In this document: piece after piece, positions 11,309-22,971 of the stretch
Numbering within the stretch: position 1 is the stretch's first letter
How the letters are laid out: the number at the start of each line of letters is the position of its first letter
Source: Nymphaea colorata
Lineage: Eukaryota; Streptophyta; Magnoliopsida; Nymphaeales; Nymphaeaceae
NCBI RefSeq assembly: GCF_008831285.2
Contig: NC_045144.1
Coordinates: 16,789,858-16,853,857, forward strand
Reading direction: 5' to 3'
Length of the DNA stretch: 64,000 nucleotides
Program-made: the position numbers and the translations under genes
Notes under the pieces: model-generated
The model's input: only the letters and a program-made list of their open reading frames with translations
Database searches by the model: none
Told to the model about the DNA's origin: nothing

Positions 11309-11716
11309 ATGAGGCCCTCTGTGCTTACAACGAGCTGCTTGGTCTTATGCCTTATAGGTTTAAGCACCACCTTTTCTCTTGTTCAAGCTAACTATGGTCC
11401 CGAAGGTGATCAGTACTACACAAGGAGTAGGCTTCTTTCAGAGTACTCCATGGAGAGCCAGACCGGCTGCACGACTAATCCGGCGGCTTGCCGCCTCCGC
11501 GGCAGCCCGGGGCCTGATTGTTGTGGGAACACATGTGTTAACGTGCTGAGTGATGGAGAGAACTGTGGCCGGTGCAGGCACAGGTGCAGGTATCCTCAGT
11601 CATGCTGTGGAGGTGAGTGTGTTGATCTCAGCCGCAACCGGAAGCATTGTGGGAGATGCTATAACAAATGCAACAAAGGGGATTCCTGCTCGTATGGCAT
11701 GTGCAACTATGCCTAG
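11309..11716 (+). CDS. STIG1-like secreted cysteine-rich protein (copy b)
   Basis: Single-exon gene of 135 aa, the longest of the three. It has a signal peptide (about residues 1-23), a spacer with QANYGPEGDQ and RSRLLSEYS, then the 16-cysteine STIG1 domain ending CSYGMCNYA. Copies a and c share HHRRSRLLS where b has YYTRSRLLS, and b lacks the MITE found upstream of a and c, so b is the outgroup. It is followed after about 300 bp by a long (GA)n run. It is predicted to act extracellularly as a signalling or adhesion-type small protein, by family analogy. Confidence 0.9.
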   Translation: MRPSVLTTSCLVLCLIGLSTTFSLVQANYGPEGDQYYTRSRLLSEYSMESQTGCTTNPAACRLRGSPGPDCCGNTCVNVLSDGENCGRCRHRCRYPQSCCGGECVDLSRNRKHCGRCYNKCNKGDSCSYGMCNYA

Positions 11717-12019
11717 GCCCTTGCGTCTCAGTTAATTTCTTGTGATTTTCTCTTTCTTTATATCGATTTTTTTTCTTATCTGGTTGTAACTGTGAGTGAG
11801 TTTTGTGTATGCATGTGTACTTTGGGTCCTTTATTATTTGAATATGGAAAAACAAGTAAATGAATGCTTAATATTTGACTATTGTCATCCAAAGATGTCA
11901 AAAGTCACGTAATTGAAGTTTATGGGGAGAGAGAACACCAAAACCTCAATTCTACAATTTTCTAGTGTTTGCGTGTCAAAAGAGAACCAAGGAAAAAATA
12001 AGAGGGAAACAGGGGTAAT

Positions 12020-12020
12020 G

Positions 12021-12069
<49 letters not shown>
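12020..12069. repeat. (GA)n microsatellite
   Basis: About 24 GA units downstream of STIG1 copy b. The same place in copy a (2344-2358) has only about 7 units, so the tract has expanded in copy b. Confidence 0.9.
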
Positions 12070-12072
<3 letters not shown>

Positions 12073-12792
12073 AGTGCACCTACTTACTCCTGGTTTTGAA
12101 GTTTTCAAGTAATTGAAGTTAGGCATATATATTTTTTTACTGTTTCTTTGTTGCTTCTTATAGTCTTTGTCCTGTCCAATGTCACCGCGCGCCTGATTCT
12201 CGAATAAGATAAGCTGTCAAAGATACTTAGTCTAGGAAGACCGGTCTAGGACATAATGTCAGCGTATCTCTCTATTAAGTTATTTAATCGCACCCTTATA
12301 AGTGTGACAAGGAGAATACAAATAAAAAAATTGACTAAAATATAGATAAAGTGTCATTGTTACAGGGGCCATCATTTTTCAAAATTTTTATATACAACAA
12401 GTAATTTTTTTTAAATTTTATATGTAATTTTTTTTAAAAAAAAAGAGGTGGTGCTAGGGTTCATGTGGGCCCTAGCTTGCTTCTGCCCCTGCATGAAGCA
12501 TAAAAAGTATGATACTTAAGTTCACTAAAATGAATTGAGGTTGACTGAATTACACTTACAAGAGACCGATAAAGTTAAATATAGAACTATTGAAGAATAA
12601 ACTATGGTCTCACATAAAATAGTTGCAACATAATATCTCTCAACCTTTACTTTCTGGTTCCCTTGGTTTCTTCTCTATCGGCGTCTTGTGACTAGGGCTT
12701 GGAATAATGGAGTTCCTTTGGATAAGTCCATTTTAAATGAATCCACTCTTTCAGGACTGAAATAATTGGATATGTCAAACATGGGTGAGGCC

Positions 12793-13732
12793 TAGGCCTG
12801 GGCGCCAGGCCGGGCTGCCGGTGGGTACGTCATACCTGGCCCGGAACGGGCCCGAGTCCAGGTATTGATTTGCCATCGTCGGGCTTTTGTCTATTGGGTC
12901 CGACCCCGCTCGACATTAAAACGGGCTGGGCCCAGCTTATAAGTTGGGCCCCATTGGGGCCCGTTAGGCGTTAGGTCGAAATAACCTTTGTCCGCTTCCA
13001 CTGTCTTGAGTCTTTCCCTTTTCAAAAGGCAGGGAGGAGGAGTTGAGAGAGTTCGCAGCGACGGAAAATTCTGAGAGAACCAGGGTTAACGAGGGATCTT
13101 CCGCGGAGGTGGTGGAGGAGGAAGGTGGACGGGCGAGAGATGGCGACGATCAGCAAGAAGGGTTCCAACGGCGAAGAGGGTTCGACATTAGGGTTAGGGT
13201 TAGAGAGGAGGAGGAAGGGGGAAGGGAGGGGTTGCGGAAGGAAAGAGAAGTTGTTGAGGTCATGGAAGAAGAGCAGGAAGGCGGAAGAAAATCCGTTATC
13301 ACATCTTCCATTTCTTCTTCTTCTTCTTCTTTCTTCCCCTCTTTACCTCTGTCTTTCTCTCTCCACTGTGATTTGTGCATGGTCTAGGACGCTTCCCTGT
13401 TAATGGGTTGGATTTGAGTCCAATTCAGGGCCCGGTCACCCAGATGAAATCTAAAAATGAAAAGGGAGGACAAAGCATAAGCAAAAGAGGTTCTTTAAAA
13501 AAAGGTTCGACATTTAAACTTACAGATTAAAGTATGCACATGAGATTTACAAATCAAACCGACCCGGCCCGGCCCAGCCCGGCCAGTTAAGAATCCACCT
13601 GGGCCTCAGAAATGGTCGACCAAGCCCGATAGACGGCCCGGCCCATTAATAATCGGGCCGGGTTGAGGGCCGACCCGATCCACATGCAGTCCATTAACGG
13701 CAGTGACTAAACTGACCAGCCCGGCCCAGCCG
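12793..13732. mobile_element. GC-rich insertion carrying a possible captured gene fragment
   Basis: The paralogous sequence in unit 1 runs uninterrupted from 'gagaggcc' to 'gagatagattagg' (2864-2884). Here about 940 bp lies between these words. Both ends are rich in cccgg/gggcc words, like the hAT-type elements at 17081, 35342 and 58249. The middle (13030-13390) is different: purine-rich, coding-like sequence ending in TTC and CT runs. No clean target duplication was found. Confidence 0.6.
13125..13403 (+). pseudogene. Possible captured 5' exon of an unidentified gene
   Basis: An open frame of 92 codons inside the GC-rich insertion. An ATG at 13140 begins MATISKKGSNGEEG and is preceded by a leader-like GA-rich stretch with a telo-box-like ttagggttaggg nearby at 13186-13198. 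The later part is lysine/arginine-rich and then a hydrophobic leucine/serine run caused by CT repeats. I recognise no family. It could equally be chance coding in purine-rich DNA. Confidence 0.25.
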
Positions 13733-13888
13733 GACAGAGATTAGGAAGCTAAGCTCCTGTCCTCATTCTACAAAGAGACAAATTCATTCATTGATGTCAT
13801 AAGGAGCTTTTAGCGAGGATAAAATTAATAAGATTAGCATCAAATGATTAAATTTATCAATACTGCTCAGTTATTCAAATTCAAATGA

Positions 13889-13985
<97 letters not shown>
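13889..13985. repeat. Compound (TC)n(TA)n microsatellite
   Basis: About 16 TC units followed by about 29 TA units, at the position homologous to 4046-4100. It comes about 45 bp after the empty site of the 2989-3984 transposon. Confidence 0.95.
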
Positions 13986-14369
13986 TATTTATATATAAAT
14001 TCTTCTGCTGATCTACAGAAAAGATCACCTTATAATGTAGTGTCTCACTCTACGCCAAAAGGATGAACGGCTGAAACTTGAGGTCACTAGGGACCAAAGT
14101 AATCCAGCGAATGGACCAAACTTTAGGCCTTGTTCGACTCAAAATTAAGATGGGTAACGCTAAGTTCAACAAACGCCTAACACAACATGTGGACCTCGTG
14201 CTTGACTACTTTCTTCTGTAGCCGAGAGGAAACAAGAGATATTAAAATGCGAAATGCCTGTGAATGTGTTACATACTTTGGTAAAAGAATGTTTCTTCTT
14301 TTTTGGAGGGGAGATACCTTGCGGAAGCCCTTTCTTTTTTTTCCCTTATCACTTGGATTTGGTATATGT

Positions 14370-15622
14370 TCGACACATGGTTGGAGAACGAGTCATATAT
14401 TTACCATTTGCAGTCATAAAAGTCGACTTTCTCTCTTTTTAAGTTCAACCAGCTATGCCATGCCCATCAAAAAATCCTTTTCTTCTTTAGTGGAAGTGGA
14501 TATGAGACAAAGGAAAAGATGGTTTTAGGGGTTTCATGCGATATTCCATGCAAAACCTCTTTTGTATGTGGTCTAATGAAATAGTAAAATAAGTTATTTG
14601 TTATGACAATCCATTGTCGCAGTCGGAATGCCCAAACTATTTGTCAAGTGGTAGAATGTCAAGTAGTTTGGGTGCCAAGATGGAATGCCATAACACCCAA
14701 ATTACTGATGAACTAAAACGACTTTTGAATGGTAACAGAACTTGCTTCTCAATGAATAACATATTAATGTATAATTAATGTTTTCATACTTCCACATATT
14801 TTTGCTATTTGAATATGATTTATACACTTTTTCGTAACTTTCCTTCTACTAAATCGATCTCTTCATCATTTGCTGAATCCGACAAAATCTCCCCCTCGGC
14901 ATTCGGGCGAGGGCTGCCGCCCTCTATCTTGCTTTTTCTCTCTCCCCTATTTTTAATCAAAATTTGTGTAGTTTTTTTGACCGACAATTTTTTTTAATAT
15001 TTTCGGTGACTACTCGTTACTCATTTTTGTTTAATTAATGAATTTCAAAAATATTTTTTCTCACATTAGCGGACAACTTTTTTTCTCTCTCTTCTCCTAT
15101 AAATATGATCCAGTTAAAGCATATGAATCCAAATTTGATTTGACATTGAAACAATTATTGGCAGAGTCCTAAACCTTCACCATTGAGCCCTCGACGCAAC
15201 ACATTCCTTCTAAAATCTAAAGTTTGTATCCATGCATCCGCCTAAACTTTGTCACTTGCCAGCGTCTTCGTTGAACATCCAAATATTTCTTCATAGCTCT
15301 TGTTTTTCGCTAATATGAATGGAAGACATTAAATTCTCAATAAACACAAAACTAGCATGTAAAATGTGAGCGCCGTTAACATTTTGCCAAACATTTGTGA
15401 CCACACTTAGACACAAGTTTTGAGTAAAAAAAAGGAGTCATAGCTTCTCAATCGAACCTATAAATTCCCACCATAGCAATTCATGAATTGCACAGCCAAA
15501 ATTTTACTGAGGTTCAAGAACATTGTCGGTATAAAGTTTTACCGAGATCCAGAGCTATGTCGTTAAAACTTACTATTACTGACACGCTTGGATATAAGTA
15601 AATGGGGAAGTTTTTCTTTTAA
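14370..15622. repeat. Segmental duplication, copy 2 (partner 4180-5655)
   Basis: Collinear with copy 1 but with one unit of the 236-bp tandem repeat. At 15620 homology to copy 1 stops after 'aagtttttcttttaa' and continues inside the Ac/Ds-like element (copy 1 position about 6356), so about 700 bp present in copy 1 is absent here. Confidence 0.85.
15450..15530 (+). pseudogene. Promoter-only relic of a STIG1-like gene (copy 2)
   Basis: The duplicate of the relic at 5480: TATA context cgaacctataaattcc and leader gaattgcacagccaaa, with no coding region after it. Confidence 0.6.
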
Positions 15623-15906
15623 ATATACATAAATATTCGTTCCGATTCGGATCGGATCCAATTTTAGACAAATATCCTGTATCTAATGCTATTACATTTT
15701 GAAAATTGGCGAAATATGTTTCAAAGTTCGGATTTGGATTCTGATATGAATATAAAAATCAGATTCAGGTTGTAAAATTGGATTTCGGATTCGGATATGA
15801 CTTTTCATTATTCGTATTCGAATCTGAATCTGATTATGTGAATATATGAAAAAGCAGATATGATTAAAGGTATATCCAATCCGAATCCGATCTGTTTGAC
15901 ATCCTA
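15622..15906. mobile_element. 5'-truncated Ac/Ds-like MITE
   Basis: Matches the right two thirds of the element at 6220-6642 (atacataaatattcg onward) and ends TTGACATCCTA. The left end was lost in the deletion described for the segmental duplication. Confidence 0.65.
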
Positions 15907-15909
15907 CCG

Positions 15910-17080
15910 CTTTACATACCATTATGATCATGGTTTTGATGGGCAATATATGAGATAGAGTGAACCAAAGGAAGTCCACTATGAGGAAGATATAGACGTT
16001 TCTAACGTGGATGCGGTGGAGATTAGGAGAGGCCACTTGGGTGTTATGGTTCTGCTTCAGTCATCCTTTGACATGCATCTTAACAAGGCCCAATAGTGAT
16101 GCCTAAGGCAGTACTACTAGTCTAGCCAGCTCAAACTCGACTTGTTTATGAATGACCTGAGTTTATGTAATGCTCAAAATGATAAATGAGTTGAAATTCC
16201 TGTTGTAAGAACTTAACTTATGTAAACTTGACACCGCTACACAATGAGTATTGAATTACAATGAGAAAATAATTAAACTCGTAGCAAGTAAACGAGTTAA
16301 TTGAGTTAAACCACTTAAAAGAAACAAGACACACTTAATATAAACAAGTTAAAAGGATTGGGTTCGAGATTAACATTGTTCCATCGAGTCGAACTCAAGC
16401 TTGTCATCCGGAGTTCGATTTGAATTCAAGCTCGAGTTATCTGAATCAGAGTCGAGCTTGAGCCAGCCCAACTCAAGGTCTCCCCATGTGCTGCCCTAGC
16501 CATGGCCTTTCCTTACAATTTTAGAAAATTAAAATTTCACATGTAAGTTTTTAAAAATTTCAGTTTAACATATATAAAAAATTTGAAAAAATTATATTTC
16601 AGTAATTGTTAATAGTTTTTAAAAACTATAGTGCCATCCTTGCAATGAGAATTTGCCAACTCTTTCCATGAGTAGTGTCAGCATCCCCACTTCCACGCTC
16701 CCCTATGAAGAGCCATAACAAAATAACCTTCTCCATGGATTAGGCCGCTTGCACACTGATTCTATAACAGGACAAAGTCTCTTTAGCAGCTTAATAATTT
16801 TATAATTATTCAGAATTAATTATTATTAAGAATTCAAATTCAGGCATCTCATTAACTTAAGAAAAGTAAGGTCCGAATTGAATAATATAGTACCATAATA
16901 GAATGACAAAACAGCCAAACAGCAACACCATTTATACATATCATGCTTCCCTCTTTGCGGGCATTATGCATATGCCTGGGCATCTGGCCGCAGACCTCGT
17001 AAATCTGTACCGTCATATACTCGGTCTGTACCGTCATATACTCGGTCTTGGGTCGGGCCAGATGAATGAAGTCTACAGTT
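15910..17080. other. Intergenic, no gene seen
   Basis: Repetitive AT-rich DNA. 15930-15985 continues the homology to 6680-6725 and 7040-7060. 16800-16925 matches 9840-9990. A 22-bp direct repeat (gtaccgtcatatactcggtct) is at 17007 and 17029. Confidence 0.5.
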
Positions 17081-17383
17081 TAAGGGTGGGCATTGGACCG
17101 GGCTGACCGGATTTGGCCCGTCGGGCAGGGCAGACTCCCCCGGGTTCGGCCCGGCCCGTTTAAAAATAAAAAATAATTTTTTAATCATAAAATATTTTTT
17201 TAATATAAAATATATTTAATAATAATATATATATTATTAAAACAAAAAAAATTAAAAAAAATATGTTTTAAACTTAAACGGGCTGAACCGGACCGAGCTG
17301 ACCTATCAGGCCGGAAAATTCTGGCCCAAGCCCGGGCCCAATTGGACCTGGCCGGGCCGGCCCACCGGCGGCGCCCACCTTTA
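17081..17383. mobile_element. hAT-like MITE, 303 bp, perfect 8-bp TSD
   Basis: Terminal inverted repeats TAAGGGTGGGC and GCCCACCTTTA (10 of 11 match) enclose cggg/gcccg-rich ends and an AT-rich core. The direct repeat CTACAGTT flanks it at 17073-17080 and 17384-17391 without a mismatch. The TSD length and TIR place it in the hAT superfamily. It has no coding capacity. Confidence 0.9.
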
Positions 17384-17391
17384 CTACAGTT

Positions 17392-17993
17392 AGAGCCAGC
17401 CTGTTTTTAAATAGTCAAACGGGCTGGACGGAGTTGTGTGGTGACCGCCCATCTACACAAGTGAAAGTGAGAGAAAATTAAAACAATCAAAATAAGGAAA
17501 TGCCAGCCAAATAAGCATGTATAAAGATAAAATTATATTTTAGAAACTTTATCAAGAACGGGAAACCGTTATTTTTTCTTCTTTTTGACTATGAAGAAAA
17601 TAAAAATCTGGTACTGACGCATGTAATCTCATGCGATATTGCAAGCAGGTGATCTCTTCTGATGCAGATTTCTGTCGTAGCCACAAAACAAAACTCATTT
17701 TTTTTTAGAAAAAAGTGTTGAAAAACGAAAAGAAAAGTCGTTCGAATAAAACATACAAAAACACAGTTTCAAAAAAGCTAAAACAAAAAACGTCGGTTTT
17801 TCCCTTCTTTTAGGCGGCTTTTCATGTTTTTTAATACCAAATTGCTTGTTTTCATTTTTTCATTTTTATTTGTTGTTTATGACTTATTCTTTTATGTTGT
17901 TTTATTAGTTTCTTAATTATTTTATTTTTTTATTTATTTTTTCTTAATTTACATATTGTAGCTGAGAAAAACTTCAGCGTTTAAAACAAGATT

Positions 17994-18034
<41 letters not shown>

Positions 18035-18260
18035 AGAAATAAATGAAAAATTCCCCTCATAAGGGCAAAACTGGTATGGTCTAAAAAATGCTATATAAAA
18101 TGACCGAGATGCCCCTTCTGTTTAAACTATGGGAACAGGGTTTTCTGTGTTACAACATAACGCAAAATTCGTTCTCAAAAACATGTTATATGTGCCGGAA
18201 GAAGTATACCCCTTGAAGTTAAATTACTTTACAAATTACAATTGGTTAGGACTTAGTTGA
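17392..18260. other. Intergenic, homologous to 1-690
   Basis: No gene. 17690-18180 matches the left edge of the window (gaataaaac, catgttttttaat, then aaattcccctcat, then gggcaaa), marking the start of the third STIG1 unit. It includes a (TA)n run at 17998-18032. Confidence 0.55.
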
Positions 18261-18264
18261 GAAT

Positions 18265-18283
18265 AATATATATATATATATAT

Positions 18284-18330
<47 letters not shown>
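18265..18330. repeat. Compound (TA)n(GA)n microsatellite
   Basis: A TA run, a 'gc' spacer, then about 22 GA units. The following sequence (18335-18620) resembles 28140-28430 in an intron of GDSL A, where the same compound tract occurs, so tract and flank form one dispersed repeat. Confidence 0.85.
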
Positions 18331-18332
<2 letters not shown>

Positions 18333-18624
18333 GGGACCCATTAATTTTTTTGCTAAAAATTTGTTTTAAATAAAAAATTAACATTTTAATATATTCATAG
18401 AAACAATCTTGATATGAAACATGCTTTGAATCGAGTTGTTTTTATGAAGATGCTGATTTTTTTATCATTAAAATATTGATGCTATGACAGCCATTCATTT
18501 TCGCTTATTATAACCACCATATTAAAACATAAAGAGATCAACTTAAGATATATTTTGCATCAATTTATCCTTAAGATCTGTAATGTTTTTAATTAAAAAA
18601 CGCTTTAAACATGATATTTAAAGG

Positions 18625-18628
<4 letters not shown>

Positions 18629-18703
<75 letters not shown>
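18629..18703. repeat. (TA)n microsatellite
   Basis: About 37 uninterrupted TA units, roughly 860 bp upstream of STIG1 copy c. Confidence 0.95.
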
Positions 18704-18707
<4 letters not shown>

Positions 18708-18829
18708 AAAATTGGGTGTTTATAAGATGAAGGTTTTGGAAGTACTCGAACATATTTTTGCCACTTGACTAAGATGACGCGTTTTTTCTTTTAATTTTCT
18801 TTTATGATCTTGGCCATGTGAAGGAACAA

Positions 18830-19025
18830 GTTGGGGTGTTTGATTACTTAGAATTTGAAATCCACGATCTGATGTGGATTTGACTTGACATGTCTTTACT
18901 GATGTGGCAGAATATTATCTATAGTAAAATCTATAACTTAAGACCCTCATTGTTCATATCTGCATTCAGAAAAGGTCAAATTTAAGATTGAATGGAGAGA
19001 GAGAGGGTCTGACCTTAAATCTTTC
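18830..19025. repeat. MITE-like insertion upstream of the third STIG1 gene
   Basis: Same element as 871-1107, at the same place relative to the gene. It starts 'ggtgtttgattac' and ends 'gaccttaaatct'. Confidence 0.5.
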
Positions 19026-19467
19026 TTAGTTTCATTCCCTGATCCAACCTCTCACTCTCATATGAATCCAAAATCCAATTGACTTTGAAATGATTGGCAC
19101 AGTTGTAAACCTTAACCAATGTGCCCATTTATATGTATGTATCTCAAGATATAAATAAATGAAGAATGCCGGATCGCATGTCTCTTCCGAAAAATCCAAT
19201 GTCCGTCATCCATGCACCCGCCTAACCTCTGAGACTTGCTAATGAACATCCTATTATCATTATATATTTTATTAACTCAAGTTGTCCGCTAATGAGAGAT
19301 AGTGATTAGATTCTCATACGATAGAAAAAAAATATTAAATAAGAAGTCAAATGTGAGTTTAGTTCCCATTTGCCAAAACGTCTCCATGCACAGATACAAT
19401 CTTTCAAGTCAAAAAAAGGGGGTTCTACACGGTGTTTACTTCAGAGTCATAGCCTTTCATTCGAACC

Positions 19468-19474
19468 TATAAAT
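19468..19474 (+). promoter_or_regulatory. TATA box of third STIG1-like gene
   Basis: TATAAAT in the context cgaaccTATAAATtc, 89 bp before the start codon. Confidence 0.7.
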
Positions 19475-19562
19475 TCCTGAGCAGGAGAATGAATGAATTG
19501 CAAAGCCAAAGATCCCAAGGCTTTCATATATCCCTCTGCATTAATCCCTTTGTATTGGGAAG

Positions 19563-19964
19563 ATGAGGTCCTCTGTCCTTATAATGATCTACTTGGTCTT
19601 GTGCATTATAGGTTTGAGCACTAGCTTTTCTCTTGTTCATGCTAACTATGGATCCAGGAGTACTGATCAGCACCATAGAAGGAGCAGGCTTCTTTCCATG
19701 GAGAGCCAGACCGGCTGCATGGCTAATCCGGCGGCGTGCCGCCTCCGGGGCAGCCCTGGGCCTGACTGTTGTGGGAACACATGTGTTAACCTGCTGAGTG
19801 ATGGAGAGAACTGTGGCCGGTGCAGGCACAGGTGCAGGTATCCTCAGTCCTGCTGTGGAGGTGAGTGCGTCGATCTCAGTCACAACTGGAAGCATTGTGG
19901 GAGATGCTACAACAGGTGCAACAAACGGGATTCCTGCTCATATGGCATGTGCAACTATGCCTAG
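19563..19964 (+). CDS. STIG1-like secreted cysteine-rich protein (copy c)
   Basis: Single-exon gene of 133 aa: signal peptide (about residues 1-22), spacer with HANYGSRST and HHRRSRLLS, then the 16-cysteine STIG1 domain. It is the sister of copy a in both coding sequence and upstream insertions. It lacks three residues (EYS) before the domain that a and b keep, and has DLSHNWKHC where a has DLSRNWKHC. All cysteines are kept in the three genes; most changes lie in the spacer. Confidence 0.9.
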   Translation: MRSSVLIMIYLVLCIIGLSTSFSLVHANYGSRSTDQHHRRSRLLSMESQTGCMANPAACRLRGSPGPDCCGNTCVNLLSDGENCGRCRHRCRYPQSCCGGECVDLSHNWKHCGRCYNRCNKRDSCSYGMCNYA

Positions 19965-20821
19965 GCACTTTTGTGTTACTGTTAATTAATTTCATGTGAT
20001 TTTCTCTCGTTAAATTGATTTTTTTTCTTATTATTTGGTTGTAACTGTTAATTGAGTATTATTGTGTATGCATGTGGGTTTATGTCTAATAGCCAAGATG
20101 CCGAGAGTTGAAGTATGGTGTGTCTTTTTTTTTTTTTTTTATGTAAGTTTGGAACACAAAGTTAATGAATGCGTAATATATATTTCACTGTTGTCATGAA
20201 AAGAATTCGATAGATCACCAATTCGGAAATTTTCTAGTGTTTGCATGTTAAAAGAGGGAACAAGATAAAAATAAGAAAGAGAGAAAAATAACAGTGCACC
20301 TATTTGATCAAGGGATTGAAGCAATGGTGGTTGGCATACACATTTTTTGACACTTCTTATGGTCTTTGTCCTGCCCAATGTTCCGGCGCACATGATTCCC
20401 AAATAAAATAAACTATCCAAGATACTTAGTCTACGAAGATCTGTCCAGGACATGATATCATCATATCTCTCTATTAATTAATTTAATCGCACCCTTACAA
20501 GTGACATGAAAGATACAAACAAAGAACTTGACTAACTGTCACCTGGTTTGGCGTTTGTTTACATCATTGCACTAAAATCTTTGACACTCATGGTCCCTTT
20601 AATTTGGCACTGTTTCAACACCAACCAAGCTAAGTATTTGAGAAGATATATGAGAGTTGGGTTGGCGGAAGGGAAACCCGCCAGCAGGCGAGAGGCCAAA
20701 GACTTCCCTCCTTTCCCTTGCCCCTGAGTTTAAAAATGCTTCAGAGTTTACCTACCAATTAGAGTGTCGCACTTCCACTCTATGCATTCCAATCTATGCA
20801 TTCCAAAATATTAGCATCAAT

Positions 20822-20880
20822 GAGAATCGAACTTATGATGGGACACTCACCTGCACAACTGCTTAACTCGCTATACCAAA
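20822..20880 (-). mobile_element. tRNA-like SINE head (candidate)
   Basis: On the minus strand an A-box-like word (ggtatagcgagttaagc) is followed by a B-box-like word (agttcgattctc), spaced as in a tRNA-derived RNA polymerase III promoter. No acceptor stem closes around it, so it is not a functional tRNA gene. The SINE tail was not identified. Confidence 0.35.
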
Positions 20881-20899
20881 ACCCTCATTAAAATGGCTT

Positions 20900-21435
20900 G
20901 AGCTTGAACTAATTAATTACAAAAATTTAATAATGAGCCCAAGAAGGGCCTACATGGCCAAGCTCGGCAGCTAAAAGGGAGAAAAGATAAGTATGGAACT
21001 ATTGAAGAATAAATTATGGTCTCACATAAAATAGTCACTGTATAATATCGCTCGACCTCAACTTTCTAGTTCCTTGGTTTCTTCTCGGCATCTTGTGACC
21101 AGGGCAACAAATAATGTAGTAATTATGAATAAGACCATTCGAAGGAATCCATTATTTCCGATTATATAATTGGATGGAATATGAGTCAAGACATGGGTGA
21201 GGCGGAAATAGACTGGGAAGCTTGTGTCCTCAATCTACAATGAGACGAATCCATTGATACCATGGTAAGACATTTGCTTCAAATGATTATTCATAGTCTA
21301 TTAATTATTTATTTATTGAACTTTAAACGATTTCGAACTCTCTCTCTCTCTTCTCTTCTTATATTTCGTTTCTGCGGTTATGTACTTAGGAGATTTCTTG
21401 TCCCCAAATTTTGCTATATATTTTTATTTTATCGG

Positions 21436-21472
<37 letters not shown>

Positions 21473-22768
21473 AGGAGAGAGAGAGAGTCATAAGCTCCGA
21501 ATTGAATCTGGCATATAATAGAAAATGGCAAAGAAGCCAAAACCAGTTAGCTAAAAAGTAAACGCTTCATATATAGAACGGCTGAAAATTGCAGTCACTA
21601 GAAACCAAAGTGATCCAGCTAGTGGACCAAACTTTAGGCGCTGTCCGACTCAAAATTAAGATGGATAACACTAAGTTCAACAAAAGCCTACTTAGTTAAC
21701 GCAACAAATGGAAACCATGCTTGAATCAGATACATACTTGGGTAAAAAATTGTTCCCCTTTGTCTTTTACAGTAGGAGAGAAGCTCTTCTCTTCTTCTGA
21801 ATTGTGAACAGTACTCAAAGTCCTTTGCTTTCGCTATCTAATAAATCACTTAAAAGTAGATTATCCCCCAATCTCCACAACTTCCACGATCTCTTCCACC
21901 GAACATGAATCTTTAGATTCATTTGGTTCTCATGCTCAATTAAATTACTTATACTAATGGGACATTCCCATATCTCTTTCTTAATGAGCTTACCATCTCT
22001 TCTTTGTTCGTATTTCAGGATATAAAAACTGATACAAGAAAATCCATGATCTCTGGAGGGCTCTTCTGACCAAACCAAAAAAACTTGTAATTGTCAGCAA
22101 AGTCGTTTCTTTTAGTCTTTTTGAGGTTTGCTTGAAAACATGGATGGAGGAGAGCAGTATAGCCGTCAACTAAAGTGCCAATGAGCAGTGCATCTATATA
22201 CTTTGCCGCCACCTATGTATCCTCAGCTAGTATGTGTATTCTAAATTTGATAACAATCAAAGTGCGGACCAACTGAAATGTCTTTGAATATAAAAATATT
22301 TTATATAACGGGACTTGCTTACCAGGAAACAAAATAGATGTACTTTGAGATATTTTTACTGGTGGCCACCTGTATTAATGTTTACCAAATTCAGGTGGCT
22401 GGACGAAAGTTTAAAAAACTTGAACATGTTTTTGCTTTTGAATATGATTATACGCTAAGTTCACAAATAAGAATATTTTGCTATTGAAGTTTGCCAAGGC
22501 TACTGAATGATTCAGAATTATCTCAAAAATCAGATTTCAGGCTTCCTTTTTGGCGACACCTGCTGGCTTCCAAATACCTCAGTCAAATGCCTGATTACAG
22601 AAAAACCAAGGCCTCCGGAGGCATACCAACCAGCTATATATCTTCATTTACCATTAGCATATTGACATCTAAAAAGAATGTGGCTTTGATTTTCCACATA
22701 AGAATAGCGAACAGAGATTTTGGAGCCAGCGCATATCCCATCTTCTAAATTTTAGCTTTTGTCATTAG
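20900..22768. other. Downstream block of the third STIG1 unit
   Basis: No gene. 20990-21110 repeats 2660-2790 and 12580-12700 (tattgaagaataaa, ggtctcacataaaatag, gcatcttgtgacca). 21437-21472 is another (TC)n(TA)n tract. 22380-22440 matches the 9010-9070 upstream block. Short ORFs here have no family signature. Confidence 0.55.
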
Positions 22769-22776
22769 CCTGTCAA

Positions 22777-22963
22777 TATGGTGGAGCCAGAAATGTTTTA
22801 TGAGGCGGGCTGAATTAAAGTTTCTAAATTTTGACTAGGGTTGAAATATCATTTTCAAAATTTTTATATAAAAAAATGATTTTTTTAAAATTTACATGTA
22901 ATTTTTTTTTAAATTTTGAGGTGGGGCCAGGGTCTAAGTGGGCCTACCTTGGCTCCGTCCGTG
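22777..22963. mobile_element. Small hAT-like MITE, 187 bp, 8-bp TSD
   Basis: Flanked by CCTGTCAA at 22769-22776 and 22964-22971. The ends carry 'ggtggagccag' and 'cttggctccgtcc', related to the termini of the element at 2989. A similar core with 'gcttctgcccctgc' at its end lies at 12360-12490. Confidence 0.8.
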
Positions 22964-22971
22964 CCTGTCAA

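Noticed and set aside
13186-13200. Interstitial telomere repeat (ttagggttaggg)
   Set aside because: Only about two units, inside purine-rich coding-like DNA; more likely a telo-box of a captured gene leader than telomeric sequence.
13043-13387. Acidic/basic frames on both strands in GA-rich DNA as full genes
   Set aside because: Low-complexity GA/CT sequence gives long frames in several phases at once. It was kept only as a weak captured-fragment candidate.
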